From positions 5,362,118 through 5,426,117 of the forward strand of contig NZ_JAIFZO010000002.1 of the NCBI RefSeq assembly GCF_026341275.1: 64,000 bases of DNA, read 5' to 3'. A model generated the notes under the pieces. That model was not told the origin of the DNA. It saw only the letters and a list, made by a program, of their open reading frames with translations, and ran no database searches. The DNA is from Streptomyces ortus (GTDB taxonomy: Bacteria; Actinomycetota; Actinomycetes; Streptomycetales; Streptomycetaceae). Positions 8,700-17,269 of this stretch are shown in pieces (the stretch's first letter is position 1; the number at the start of each line of letters is the position of its first letter). The translations under genes were made by a program, and so were the position numbers.

Positions 8700-9503
8700 A
8701 TGTTCGCCACCTTCATGTCCGCTTTCGCGAGCCTCGTCGAAGGGCTCGCCGATCTCCTCGGCCCGCTCTTCCACGACTCGGCGACGGCCGCCGCGATCGT
8801 CCTGTTCACCGCGTTCGTACGGCTCCTCGTGCACCCTCTGTCGCGGGCCTCGGCCCGTGGGCAGCGGGCGCGGGCGGCGTTGCAGCCGCGGATCGCCGAG
8901 CTGCGCAGGAAGCACGGCAAGAACCCCGAGAAACTGCAGAAAGCGGTGATGGAACTGCACGCGGCGGAGAAGGTGTCCCCGCTGTCCGGATGTCTGCCGA
9001 GCCTCTTCCAGCTGCCTGCCTTCTTCCTGCTCTACCACCTGTTCTCCAACTCCCGGATCGGCGACGAGGCGAACTCCCTGCTCGCCCACAAGCTCTTCGC
9101 CGCGCCGCTGGGGGACCGGTGGGCGGACGCGCTGGGCGACGGCGGGGTCTTCGGGGCGCAGGGGCTCGTGTACGTGGGGCTGTTCGTGATCGTCGCCGTC
9201 GTCGCGACCTTCAACTACCGCCGGACCAAGCGCACGATGGCGGCGGGGGCGGCCGGTGCGGCCGGTGTGGCGGCGAACGCGGGCACCCCGGCGTCCGGCG
9301 ATGGGCAGCAGGCGGTGCCGGGCATGGGCGCCATCACCAAGATCATGCCGCTGATGTCCTTCTTCACGCTGCTCACCGTGGCGTTCGTGCCGCTGGCCGC
9401 CGCGTTGTACGTGGTGACGAGCACGACGTGGAGCGCGGTCGAGCGGGCGGTGCTGTACCGGGACATGCCGGGGGCCGTGCCGGCCGCCGCGGTGCTGGGC
9501 TGA
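8700..9503 (+). CDS. yidC: YidC/Oxa1-family membrane protein insertase
   Basis: A 267-residue polytopic membrane protein that would help insert and fold inner-membrane proteins. A first membrane helix is followed by the positively charged cytosolic helical hairpin (RGQRARAALQPRIAEL, then NPEKLQKAVMELHA), the PLSGCLPSLFQLP region and further helices near 165-185 and 205-240, which is the YidC/Oxa1 core. It lacks the large periplasmic domain of the E. coli protein, as in Gram-positives. It is probably a second copy beside the main YidC gene of the rpmH-rnpA region. Start ATG 8700 is chosen because the protein begins with the conserved first helix. Confidence 0.85.
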   Translation: MFATFMSAFASLVEGLADLLGPLFHDSATAAAIVLFTAFVRLLVHPLSRASARGQRARAALQPRIAELRRKHGKNPEKLQKAVMELHAAEKVSPLSGCLPSLFQLPAFFLLYHLFSNSRIGDEANSLLAHKLFAAPLGDRWADALGDGGVFGAQGLVYVGLFVIVAVVATFNYRRTKRTMAAGAAGAAGVAANAGTPASGDGQQAVPGMGAITKIMPLMSFFTLLTVAFVPLAAALYVVTSTTWSAVERAVLYRDMPGAVPAAAVLG

Positions 9504-9539
9504 CGCCGGCGACGGCGACGGCGACGGCGACGGCGTCAG
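9500..9539 (+). terminator. Hairpin spanning the yidC stop codon
   Basis: CTGACGCCG at 9500-9508 pairs perfectly with CGGCGTCAG at 9531-9539. The loop consists of repeated GACGGC hexamers. No T tract follows, as is usual for GC-rich Streptomyces terminators. It ends the insertase transcript or protects its 3' end. Confidence 0.5.
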
Positions 9540-9637
9540 CGTGGAGTCGGCGTCGGCGTCAGCGCCGGTCGTTACGGTCCAGTCCGTGAACCGGGTATTG
9601 CGGACTGGACGTCGACCTTGGAGGATCGACCAGTCCT

Positions 9638-9657
9638 CCGATGGCTGCACCCATCGG
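9638..9657 (+). promoter_or_regulatory. Inverted repeat upstream of the FAH-family gene
   Basis: CCGATGG at 9638-9644 and CCATCGG at 9651-9657 form a perfect 7-bp inverted repeat with a 6-nt spacer, 38 bp ahead of the ATG at 9696. It could be a regulator site or a leader hairpin. The sequence alone does not decide. Confidence 0.35.
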
Positions 9658-9695
9658 TCGGCCGCCCGCGATCAAGATCAAGGGAGACACTGCTC

Positions 9696-10553
9696 ATGAA
9701 GCTGCTGCGAGTCGGTACGGCGGGGGCCGAGCGTCCCGCGCTGCTCGACGCCGAGGGAGTTCTGCGGGACCTGTCGGGCGTCGTGCCGGACATCGACGGG
9801 GCGCTGCTCGCCGACGACGTGGCGCTCGGCCGGATCCGTACCGCCGCCGAGGCCGGGGAACTGCCCGCGCTCGACACGGACGGGCTGCGGGTCGGGCCGC
9901 CGGTCGCGCGGATCGGTAAGGTCGTCTGCATCGGCCTCAACTACCACGACCACGCGCGGGAGACCGGGGCCGAGCCGCCTGCCGAGCCGGTCATCTTCTT
10001 CAAGGCCGCGGACACGGTGGTCGGGCCGCACGACACGGTGCTCGTGCCGCGAGGCTCGGTCAAGACCGACTGGGAGGTTGAGCTGGCCGTCGTCATCGGG
10101 CGTACGGCGCGGTATCTCGCCTCGCAGGAGGAGGCGCTCACGCATGTCGCCGGGTACGCGGTGGCGCACGACGTGTCCGAGCGGGAGTTCCAGATCGAGC
10201 GTGGCGGGACCTGGGACAAGGGGAAGAACTGCGAGACGTTCAATCCGCTGGGGCCGTGGCTGGTGACGGCGGACGAGGTGCCGGATCCGCAGGCGCTCGG
10301 GCTGAAGCTGTGGGTGAACGGGGAGTTGCGGCAGGACGGGAGTACGGGCGACCAGATCTTTTCCGTGGCGGAAGTGGTGCGGTATGTGAGTCAGTTCATG
10401 ACTCTTTATCCCGGGGATGTCATCAATACCGGGACGCCCGCGGGGGTTGCGTTGGGGATGGCTGAGCCCAAGCCGTTCTTGCGGGCGGGGGATGTGGTGG
10501 AGTTGGAGGTTGAGGGGTTGGGGCGGCAGCGGCAGGTGTTTGCGCCGGCGTAA
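9696..10553 (+). CDS. Fumarylacetoacetate hydrolase (FAH) family enzyme
   Basis: A 285-residue cytosolic enzyme of the FAH superfamily, which cleaves or isomerises 2-oxo/2,4-diketo acids with a divalent metal. Family motifs are present: IGLNYHDHARE, the metal-binding acid pair in DWEVELAVVIG, the AHDVSEREFQ and GKNCETFNPLGPW segments, and GDVINTGTPAGV. The N-terminal 60 residues (KLLRVGTAGAERPALL) are typical of the short single-domain members. The exact substrate cannot be read from sequence. AGGGAGA precedes the ATG. It is monocistronic, facing the UPF0303 gene across a repeat cluster. Confidence 0.85.
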   Translation: MKLLRVGTAGAERPALLDAEGVLRDLSGVVPDIDGALLADDVALGRIRTAAEAGELPALDTDGLRVGPPVARIGKVVCIGLNYHDHARETGAEPPAEPVIFFKAADTVVGPHDTVLVPRGSVKTDWEVELAVVIGRTARYLASQEEALTHVAGYAVAHDVSEREFQIERGGTWDKGKNCETFNPLGPWLVTADEVPDPQALGLKLWVNGELRQDGSTGDQIFSVAEVVRYVSQFMTLYPGDVINTGTPAGVALGMAEPKPFLRAGDVVELEVEGLGRQRQVFAPA

Positions 10554-10567
10554 CCGGTCCCCTTTCG

Positions 10568-10754
10568 GGGGCGCGGGGAGGGGGCTGCGCCCCCTGAAGG
10601 CAAAAGATTGCGCCGTTCCCCGCGCCCCCAAAGGCAAAAGCGAAAAGATTGCGCCGTTCCCCGCGCCCCTGAAAGCAAGGGCGAATGGTTGCGCCGGGCC
10701 CTGCGTCCCTGAAGGCAAAAGCGAAAAGATTGCGCCGTTCCCCGCGCCCCCAAA
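10568..10754. repeat. Cluster A of the GCGCCGTTCCCCGCGCCCC intergenic repeat
   Basis: Three near-identical copies of GATTGCGCCGTTCCCCGCG plus CCC, one degenerate copy (near 10692) and a leading partial copy in the opposite sense, separated by GGCAAAAGCGAAAA-type spacers. The cluster fills the gap between the convergent genes at 9696-10553 and 10766-11266, where it may act in transcription termination. Confidence 0.85.
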
Positions 10755-10765
10755 GGGGCTCTCCC

Positions 10766-11266
10766 CTATGTGTTTTTGAAGCGGGTCAGTGCCTCTACCA
10801 CCAGTGCGTGGTCCTCCAGTTGGGGGAGGCCTGAGACCACTACCGTGCCGATCACGCCTGTGTCCTGGACCGTGAGGGGGAAGGCGCCGCCGTGGGCCGC
10901 GTAGGTGTCGGGGTCCAGGCGGGAGGAGGCCTCGAAGGTCGTGTCCTTGGCTCGGAAGCGGGTGCCGACCAGGAGGGACGAGGCGGCGTACCGCTCGACC
11001 ACCCGCCGCTTGCGGTCGATCCAGGCGTCGTTGTCCCGGGTCGAGCCCGGCAGCGCGGCGTGGAAGAGCTGCTGGCCGCCGCGGCGGATGTCGATGGCCA
11101 CGGGCGCGCCGCGCTCGCGGGCCAGCTCGACGAGGAGTGAGCCGAGGGCCCACGCGTCGTCGTGGGTGAAGCGGGGGAGCGTCAGGCGGCGCTCCTGCTC
11201 CTCCAGCTCGGCGACGGTCGGGGCCGTGGAGGGCGTGGAAGGTGTGGAGGGCGTGGAAGTGCTCAC
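10766..11266 (-). CDS. UPF0303 / heme-degrading-domain (HbpS/GlcG-like) protein
   Basis: A 166-residue soluble protein. The segment APVAIDIRRGGQQLFHAALPG, the central NDAWIDRKRRVVERY motif, and the end DHALVVEALTRF match the UPF0303 family, annotated as heme-degrading-domain proteins related to GlcG/HbpS. The function of the family is not firmly known. The first residues are a Ser/Thr/Pro repeat. GTG start at 11266 overlaps the stop of the upstream oxidoreductase gene (GTGA), so both are probably one transcript controlled by the ROK regulator encoded divergently. Confidence 0.75.
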   Translation of the reverse strand: MSTSTPSTPSTPSTAPTVAELEEQERRLTLPRFTHDDAWALGSLLVELARERGAPVAIDIRRGGQQLFHAALPGSTRDNDAWIDRKRRVVERYAASSLLVGTRFRAKDTTFEASSRLDPDTYAAHGGAFPLTVQDTGVIGTVVVSGLPQLEDHALVVEALTRFKNT

Positions 11267-12384
11267 AGGGTCACCGTCACGTTCTCTTGGGCCGAGCGGT
11301 ACGCGGCCTCCAGGACGTCCAGGGCCGCGGCGGCCTCCAGCGCGGTGACCGGGTTCTCGCCGGTGCCGCGCAGGGCCTCGGCGACGGCGGCGTAGTACGC
11401 GGGGTACGCGCCCGGCACGGTCGGGACCGGGGTGCCGCCGCCGGTCAGCGGGGACTCGCCCGAGCCGATACGGCCCCACAGCTCCTCCGGCTCCACGCCC
11501 CACTCCTTCTCACCGCCCGCGACCGGGCGTCCGCCGTCGCGCAGGGTGGCTTCCTGGGGGTCGAGGCCGTACTTCACGTAACCGGCCTTCGAGCCCAGCG
11601 CACGGAAGCGCGGGCCGAGTTGGGCCGTCACCGCGGACGCGTAGAGGTGGGAACGGACGCCGTTCGTGTGCGTGATCGCGATGAACGTGTCGTCGTCCGC
11701 CTGGGCACCGGCGCGGCGGACGTCCGACTCCGCGTACACCGTGGCCGCCGGGCCGAAGAGGACCAGCGCCTGGTCGACCACGTGGCTGCCGAGGTCGTAC
11801 AGCAGACCTCCGATCTCTGCGGGGTCGCCCGACTCGCGCCAGCCGCCCTTGAGTTCGGGGCGCCAGCGCTCGAAGCGGGACTCGAAGCGGTGGACGTCAC
11901 CGAGTTCGCCGTCGGCGATCAGCTTCCGGAGCGTCAGGAAGTCGTTGTCCCAGCGGCGGTTCTGGAAGACGGAGAGCAGCAGACCGCGTGCGTCGGCGAG
12001 GGCGGCCAGTTCGCGGGCCTGCGCCGCCGCGCCCGCGATCGGCTTGTCGACGACCACCGGCAGGCCCGCTTCGAGGGCGGCCCGCGCGATCGGGACGTGC
12101 GTCTTGTTCGGGGACGCGATGACGATCAGGTCCAGCTCGTCCGCGCGCTGCCAGAGCTCGTCGGGGGTCGCCGCGAACCGTACGTCGGGGAACTCGTCCC
12201 GCGCCTGTCGCCGCCGCTCCGGGTTCGCCGTGACGACCGTGTCGAGGACGAGGCCCTCAGTGGCGGTGATCAGCGGGGCGTGGAAGACGGAGCCCGCGAG
12301 GCCGTAGCCGACGAGGCCCACGCGGAAGGGGCCTTCGCGGCGGGAGCCCGGGCGGGCGGAGGTGTCAGAGCCTGTGCCAGTCAT
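11263..12384 (-). CDS. Gfo/Idh/MocA-family oxidoreductase
   Basis: A 373-residue NAD(P)-dependent sugar or inositol-type dehydrogenase. The Rossmann fold starts at RVGLVGYGLAGSVFHAPLI, followed by the conserved VVDKPIA (catalytic-lysine EKP-like segment), NRRWDNDFLTLRK and the GGLLYDLGSHVVDQ motif holding the conserved Asp and His. Gene context (ROK repressor divergent, shared operator) supports a carbohydrate substrate. ATG 12384 has GGAGGG immediately upstream; GTG 12393 is in frame as an alternative. Confidence 0.85.
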   Translation of the reverse strand: MTGTGSDTSARPGSRREGPFRVGLVGYGLAGSVFHAPLITATEGLVLDTVVTANPERRRQARDEFPDVRFAATPDELWQRADELDLIVIASPNKTHVPIARAALEAGLPVVVDKPIAGAAAQARELAALADARGLLLSVFQNRRWDNDFLTLRKLIADGELGDVHRFESRFERWRPELKGGWRESGDPAEIGGLLYDLGSHVVDQALVLFGPAATVYAESDVRRAGAQADDDTFIAITHTNGVRSHLYASAVTAQLGPRFRALGSKAGYVKYGLDPQEATLRDGGRPVAGGEKEWGVEPEELWGRIGSGESPLTGGGTPVPTVPGAYPAYYAAVAEALRGTGENPVTALEAAAALDVLEAAYRSAQENVTVTL

Positions 12385-12390
12385 GCCCTC

Positions 12391-12417
12391 CACTTAAACA
12401 ACGCTGTTGCCGAAGTG
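12391..12417. promoter_or_regulatory. 27-bp interrupted palindrome, candidate ROK operator
   Basis: The layout is CACTT-AAA-CAAC-GCT-GTTG-CCG-AAGTG: both arm pairs are perfect inverted repeats around a centre at 12404, with 3-nt spacers. It lies 7 bp upstream of the oxidoreductase start and in front of the divergent ROK gene, the expected place for an autoregulated sugar operator. Confidence 0.6.
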
Positions 12418-12623
12418 CAAGCGCGGGGGACAATGGGGTGCGGGACGCGAAGAGCGCACGAGCGTAGAAGCGCACCAGCGCAGAAGCGCACGAGCGGTGG
12501 AGCGCGAGGAGTGGCGCGGCGAGCCGGGTGGAGGAGTGGCGAGTGGCAGGTATCGGGGCCGCGGGACCGGGCGGAGTGGGCGACGGGGATGGAGGGGCCG
12601 ACGGGGATGGAGGGGCCGGCGGG

Positions 12624-13754
12624 GTGCGTCGCGGTGTGCGGCCCGTGCGGCATCACGGGCTGCGCACCGCCACGCACCACGGCGTGAATCTGCTCTCGCT
12701 GCGCAGCCACAACGCCGCGCTCCTGCTCGACCTGCTGCGCGGGGCCGGGCGGGCCGGGGTCAGCCGCCTCGAACTCGCCGAGCGCACGGGGCTGACCCCG
12801 CAGGCCGTCAGCAAGATCACCGCCCGGTTGCGCGAGGACGGTCTGATCGCCGAAGCCGGACGGCGGGCCTCCACCGGCGGCAAGCCCCGGACCGCGCTGC
12901 GTCTGGTGCCGGAGGCCGGGCACGCGGTGGGGCTCCAGGTCGACCGCGACGAACTGTGCGCCGTCCTCGTCGACCTCACGGGCGAGGTCGTGGCCGAGCG
13001 CCGGGCCGCACTCGACCTGGGTGCCGGGGCGGAGGCCGTGCTCGACGTGCTCGTGAAGGAGGCCCGGGTGCTGGTGGAGGGGCCCTCCGGCGCCGCCGTC
13101 CTCGGTGTCGGGGTCGCCATGCCGGGGCCGCTCGACCACACGCACGGCGTGCTGCACCGGGTGACCGGGTTCCCCGAGTGGGACGGGTTTCCGCTGCGGG
13201 ACGCCCTCGCGCGGCGGCTCGGGGTGCCCGTGGTGCTGGACAAGGACACGAACGCCGCGGCGCTCGGACTGGCCGTCGGGGGCGAGGTCGGGGCGTTCGC
13301 GTATCTGCATCTCGGTACGGGGCTGGGGGCCGGGCTCGTGCTGGGCGGGGCGGTGCACCGGGGGGCCCGTACCGGAGCGGGGGAGTTCGGGCACCAGGTC
13401 GTGCAGTTGGACGGACCACTCTGTCCGTGCGGCAACCGGGGCTGTGTCGAGGTGCTCTGCCTCGCGGCGGTGGCGCGGGGGGACGTCGACGCGGCGGCCC
13501 GTGTCCTCGGCGAGGGCGCCGGGAACCTCGTCGGGCTGCTCGACATCGACCTCGTCCTGCTCGGCGGCCGTACGGTCGCCGCGTCGCCCGAACGCTTCGT
13601 ACGCGGGGTCGGCGCCGTCCTGGACGCCCGCGCCCGGCGTGAGGGCGCGGGCAGCCCCGTCCCGGTGCGGATCGCGCCCGGCGGCGCGCGGGCGGTACCG
13701 GAGGGAGCGGCCCAACTGCTGCTGGCCCCGCTGTTCGGCCGGACACGGGACTGA
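12624..13754 (+). CDS. ROK-family transcriptional regulator
   Basis: A 376-residue sugar-responsive repressor. The N-terminal winged helix is at about residues 20-80 (NAALLLDLLRGAG, then ELAERTGLTPQAVSKITARL). The ROK kinase-like domain follows, with DKDTNAAALG, LGTGLGAGLVLGG, GEFGHQVV and the zinc-binding CPCGNRGCVE motif. Divergent from the oxidoreductase/UPF0303 pair, which it probably controls. The long Gly/Asp-rich stretch encoded before GTG 12624 looks non-coding in character, and GGAGGGG sits 9 nt before this GTG, so I start here; upstream starts cannot be excluded. Confidence 0.8.
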   Translation: MRRGVRPVRHHGLRTATHHGVNLLSLRSHNAALLLDLLRGAGRAGVSRLELAERTGLTPQAVSKITARLREDGLIAEAGRRASTGGKPRTALRLVPEAGHAVGLQVDRDELCAVLVDLTGEVVAERRAALDLGAGAEAVLDVLVKEARVLVEGPSGAAVLGVGVAMPGPLDHTHGVLHRVTGFPEWDGFPLRDALARRLGVPVVLDKDTNAAALGLAVGGEVGAFAYLHLGTGLGAGLVLGGAVHRGARTGAGEFGHQVVQLDGPLCPCGNRGCVEVLCLAAVARGDVDAAARVLGEGAGNLVGLLDIDLVLLGGRTVAASPERFVRGVGAVLDARARREGAGSPVPVRIAPGGARAVPEGAAQLLLAPLFGRTRD

Positions 13755-13862
13755 CCGGCGGCGGGGAGCCGCCGCTTCACCGGCCGGACGTGCCTCCGCC
13801 TCCGGCTGGACGGGCGGCCGAGGCCTTCGGCTGCACGTCCCCGCGTCCCCGAACCCCCGCCC

Positions 13863-14001
13863 TCGACCGGGCGAATCCCCGCCCTCGACCGGACGTATCT
13901 CCGCCGCCGAACGGCCCCCGTCCCCGAACTCCCGTCCTCGACCGGGCGAATCCCCGCCCTCGACCGGACGTATCTCCGCCGCCGAACGGCCCCCGTCCCC
14001 G
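13863..14001. repeat. 75-bp direct repeat upstream of the surface-protein gene
   Basis: Positions 13863-13926 recur at 13938-14001 with a 75-bp period and only about two mismatches. Each unit itself contains two half-repeats of the form TCGACCGGRCGWATCYCCGC. The pair fills most of the gap between the ROK gene and the ATG at 14048. Confidence 0.85.
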
Positions 14002-14047
14002 CGCGCCGTCGTCGGCTCCCGCGTCCCCGTGGCAGGCTCCCGTGTCC

Positions 14048-14845
14048 ATGCGACTGAGCAAGCCCCTGTCTCTCGCCGTGACCGCTGCAGCCGCCCTCAC
14101 CTCCGTGCCCGCCGCGCAGGTCTCCGCCCAGGCACTGCCCGGGGCCGGACCCACCTGTGCCGCGTCCGGGAAACGCGACTTCCCCGTCCGTACCCGGATC
14201 CACGGCGGCCCCGACACCTACGAGGCCGGCGGCGGATTCCGGATCTGGTACATCGACCTCACCAACACCACCGACGCCACCTGCGAGAACGTCCACCCGG
14301 TCGTCGTCCTGGTGGACAAGAGGCGGGCGTTGCGGCCGGAGCAGCCGCGCCTTGAGTTCTACGACGGCGAGCGGCCCCGGCCCGTGACCTTCGAGCGGAC
14401 CGACGAGGACGAGCACATCGGCGTGCTCGGCCCCACCGGACCGGGGTTCACCGTGGCGCCGGGCAGGACCCTCTCCGTCAAGGTGCGGCTCGCGGTCACC
14501 TCGGACGCGGAGGCCAACGACGTCGTCGCCAACGCGGCCGTCGTGCAGCGGCACCAGGACGACGGCGCCTGGGTGGGCCAGTCGAACGACTACCGGTTCC
14601 GCATCGTCGGGGGCGTCGCCGGGGACGAGGAGACGGCCGGGCCGCGCGGTGACACGGGCGTCGGGGACCGGGAGCGCGACCGGCGGGGCGCCGCCGACGC
14701 CGTACCGGACGGGCTGCCGTTCGCCGAGGAACTGGCCGGTACGGGGCTCTTCTCGCCCCGCGCCCTCCTCGCCGCGGCCGGCGGCGCGCTGCTGCTGGTG
14801 GCCGCCGGGGCCGCCGCACTGCTCGTGGCCCGCCGCAGACGCTGA
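14048..14845 (+). CDS. LAxTG-type cell-wall-anchored surface protein
   Basis: A 265-residue secreted protein. The signal peptide covers residues 1-28 (KPLSLAVTAAAALTSVPAAQ..SAQA). A single folded domain of about 170 residues with two cysteines follows, in a DUF-like beta-rich style I do not recognise. The C-terminus has the sorting signal: LAGTG, then FSPRALLAAAGGALLLVAAG as membrane segment and a RRRR tail. LAxTG is the recognition motif reported for Streptomyces class E sortases, one of which is encoded at 1527. Role on the surface unknown. Confidence 0.8.
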   Translation: MRLSKPLSLAVTAAAALTSVPAAQVSAQALPGAGPTCAASGKRDFPVRTRIHGGPDTYEAGGGFRIWYIDLTNTTDATCENVHPVVVLVDKRRALRPEQPRLEFYDGERPRPVTFERTDEDEHIGVLGPTGPGFTVAPGRTLSVKVRLAVTSDAEANDVVANAAVVQRHQDDGAWVGQSNDYRFRIVGGVAGDEETAGPRGDTGVGDRERDRRGAADAVPDGLPFAEELAGTGLFSPRALLAAAGGALLLVAAGAAALLVARRRR

Positions 14846-15017
14846 CCGCGCGGCCTCCTCCCTCCGTCCGCCCTCGCCGTCTCTCCTCTCGCCGCCTCCC
14901 GTCCCCTCCGCCAAGATCCGGCGGGTGGCTAGGCTGGGGGCGTCGGCACGCAGGTGTGACCGGCGACGCGGCGCATCCGCACGGCTCACGCAGAACGCGT
15001 ACGGCAGGAGACGGCAC

Positions 15018-15797
15018 ATGGCAGAGCGCAAGCCCATCGAATCGTGGCTCACCGACATGGACGGGGTGCTCATCCACGAGGGCGTGCCCATTCCAGGCGC
15101 CGACGCCTTCATAAGGAAGCTCAGGGACTCCGGGAAGCCCTTTCTGGTCCTCACCAACAACTCCATCTACACGGCCCGCGACCTGCACGCCCGACTGCGG
15201 CGGATGGGCCTGGACGTGCCGGTCGAGAACATCTGGACGTCCGCCCTGGCCACCGCCCAGTTCCTGGAGGACCAGCGGCCCGAGGGCTCCGCGTACGTCA
15301 TCGGCGAGGCCGGGCTGACCACCGCGCTGCACGACATCGGGTACGTGCTGACCGACCACGACCCGGACTACGTGGTCCTCGGCGAGACCCGTACGTACTC
15401 CTTCGAGGCGATGACCAAGGCGGTGCGGCTGATCAACGACGGTGCCCGTTTCATCGCCACCAACCCCGACGAGACCGGCCCGTCCGCCGAGGGCGCGCTG
15501 CCCGCCACCGGGGCCGTCGCGGCGCTGATCACCAAGGCGACGGGCAAGCAGCCGTACTTCGCGGGCAAGCCGAACCCGCTGATGATGCGGACGGGGCTCA
15601 ACACCATCGGGGCGCACTCCGAGACCAGCGCGATGATCGGCGACCGTATGGACACCGACGTGCTGGCCGGTCTGGAGGCGGGTATGGAGACCTTCCTCGT
15701 CCTCACCGGTCTCACCACGAAGGCGGAGATCGAGAAGTACCCGTACCGCCCGTCCACGATCGTCGACTCCATCGCGGACCTCGTCGACCGCGTCTGA
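15018..15797 (+). CDS. HAD-IIA phosphatase (NagD-like)
   Basis: A 259-residue cytosolic phosphatase of the NagD/p-nitrophenylphosphatase group. Motif I DMDGVL supplies the nucleophilic and acid aspartates, motif II is VLTNNS, the cap is the alpha/beta C2 type, and motifs III/IV are KPNP and MIGDRMDTDVLAG. Typical substrates are nucleotide monophosphates or sugar phosphates; specificity is not readable here. GGCAGGAGACGG precedes the ATG. No obvious operon partner. Confidence 0.9.
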   Translation: MAERKPIESWLTDMDGVLIHEGVPIPGADAFIRKLRDSGKPFLVLTNNSIYTARDLHARLRRMGLDVPVENIWTSALATAQFLEDQRPEGSAYVIGEAGLTTALHDIGYVLTDHDPDYVVLGETRTYSFEAMTKAVRLINDGARFIATNPDETGPSAEGALPATGAVAALITKATGKQPYFAGKPNPLMMRTGLNTIGAHSETSAMIGDRMDTDVLAGLEAGMETFLVLTGLTTKAEIEKYPYRPSTIVDSIADLVDRV

Positions 15798-15919
15798 GGC
15801 GGCCGTACGGCCACGGCTGCGAGGCCCTGTACGGGCCACCCGTACGGAGCAGTGCGCCCCCCTCCCCGGATGCGCCCGACCGGCCCGCGGAGGACGCTCC
15901 AGATGTCTGGAGGTTCACG

Positions 15920-16567
15920 ATGGGTTCACTGCGACTCGCTCTCTGTGCCGGTGCGGCGGCTGCCGCCGCGCTGGCCCCCACGGCGTACGCCCCCGCCGCG
16001 TTCGCGGCCGACGGAGATGTCCGGGTGACTCCGGGGTCCCCGGCTCCCGGCGGCGACATCCGGCTGCGGGTGCGGGGGTGCACCGGGATGACCGGCACCG
16101 CCGCGTCCACGGCGTTCGTCGCCGACGCGCGGCTCACCGGGGCGCAGGGCGACCTCACCGGCGAGACCCGCGTCCGCTCGACGCTCGACCCCGGCACGTA
16201 CGACATCAAGGTCACCTGCGACGGCTTCGAGCACAGGCTCAAGGGCACCGTCACGGTCGCTGACAAGAAGCAGCGCGAGAAGCGGGAACAGAGGCGGGAA
16301 GAGAAGCGGGAACAGCAGCGGGAACAGAAGGAGCAGCGGGAACAGCAGGAGAAGCGGGAGTCCGCCTCTCCCGTCGCCTCCGCGCCCGCGTCCCCCGTCG
16401 CCCCCGTGCACGCGGGCGGCGGCGGTACCTCCCGGCTCGCCGCCGCCGAGACCAGGTCGGAGGGGCCCGGCACCCGGCACGCGGTCGTCGGCCTCGTGCT
16501 GGCCGGGGTCGCCGCCGTCGCCGTGGCCTTCAGAAGTGCCCGGCGCAGCCGCGGCCGAGCGGACTGA
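15920..16567 (+). CDS. Secreted coiled-coil protein next to sortase F
   Basis: A 215-residue protein with a signal peptide (cleavage after AAFAA), a beta-sandwich-like domain to about residue 115 with two cysteines (RGCTGM and VTCDGF), then a strongly charged Lys/Arg/Glu/Gln helix of about 35 residues (REKREQRREEKREQQ repeats), a Pro/Ala/Ser spacer, a hydrophobic segment and a basic RSARRSRGR tail. The C-terminus looks like a sortase substrate but has no LPxTG or LAxTG. It stops 6 bp before the class F sortase, so the two are co-transcribed and may be functionally paired. Confidence 0.7.
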   Translation: MGSLRLALCAGAAAAAALAPTAYAPAAFAADGDVRVTPGSPAPGGDIRLRVRGCTGMTGTAASTAFVADARLTGAQGDLTGETRVRSTLDPGTYDIKVTCDGFEHRLKGTVTVADKKQREKREQRREEKREQQREQKEQREQQEKRESASPVASAPASPVAPVHAGGGGTSRLAAAETRSEGPGTRHAVVGLVLAGVAAVAVAFRSARRSRGRAD

Positions 16568-16573
16568 GCGGCC

Positions 16574-17269
16574 ATGTCCCTGCCCGAGCATCACGAACAC
16601 GGGGAACGCGCGGCGAGCGGCGGCCGGCTCCTGATGGGAGTCGCCTGGGCGCTGCTGCTGCTCGGACTGTGGCTGTGGGGCCGCGAGGTCACCGACGTAC
16701 GGCATGGCATATCCTCGCCGACCACCGGCGACATGGCGGCGGTCGGACGCCCGCTCGGCGTCGAACTGCCGCCCGCCGTCCGGCCGCTGGGCAACGCGCG
16801 GCCCCAGCGCCTGGACGTGCCCGCACTGGGCGTACGGGCACCCGTGATGAGCCGCGGCCTCGACCCGGGCGGAGCGATCGACGCGCCGCCGTACGGGCGG
16901 CCGGGGACCGTCGGCTGGTACGAGGGCGGGGTGCGGCCGGGCGCGGCCGGGACCGCGCTGCTCGTCGGGCACGTGGACACCGAGACCCGGCCCGCGGTCT
17001 TCTACCACCTCAGCGAGATACGGCCGGGCGCGGCGGTCCGGGTGGTCCGCGACGACGGCACGGTCGCCGAGTTCACCGTCGAGGACGTCCAGGTCTTCGC
17101 CCGCGACCGCTTCGACGCCCGGAAGGCGTACGGGGTGCGGCAGAGCGGGCGGGCCGAACTGCGGCTCATCACGTGCGGCGGCTCCTTCGACCGGGGCAGC
17201 CGCACCTACACGGCGAACGTGGTCGTCTCCGCGTACCTCAGCGGCACAGGTCACCGCGCCGGCCGGTGA
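16574..17269 (+). CDS. Class F sortase
   Basis: A 231-residue membrane-anchored sortase. One N-terminal helix (about residues 20-37), then the catalytic barrel with His in LLVGHVDTE, Cys in LRLITCGGSF and Arg in GSRTYTANVVV. The TCGG context and short length fit class F of Actinobacteria. Directly follows the secreted coiled-coil gene. Substrate motif of class F enzymes is usually LPxTG-like; no such gene is nearby. Confidence 0.85.
   Translation: MSLPEHHEHGERAASGGRLLMGVAWALLLLGLWLWGREVTDVRHGISSPTTGDMAAVGRPLGVELPPAVRPLGNARPQRLDVPALGVRAPVMSRGLDPGGAIDAPPYGRPGTVGWYEGGVRPGAAGTALLVGHVDTETRPAVFYHLSEIRPGAAVRVVRDDGTVAEFTVEDVQVFARDRFDARKAYGVRQSGRAELRLITCGGSFDRGSRTYTANVVVSAYLSGTGHRAGR

Noticed and set aside
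10568..10754. Possible CRISPR array because of repeated 20-nt units with spacers
   Set aside because: Repeats are degenerate, spacers are themselves related to each other, there is no cas gene, and the same units recur singly elsewhere in both orientations.
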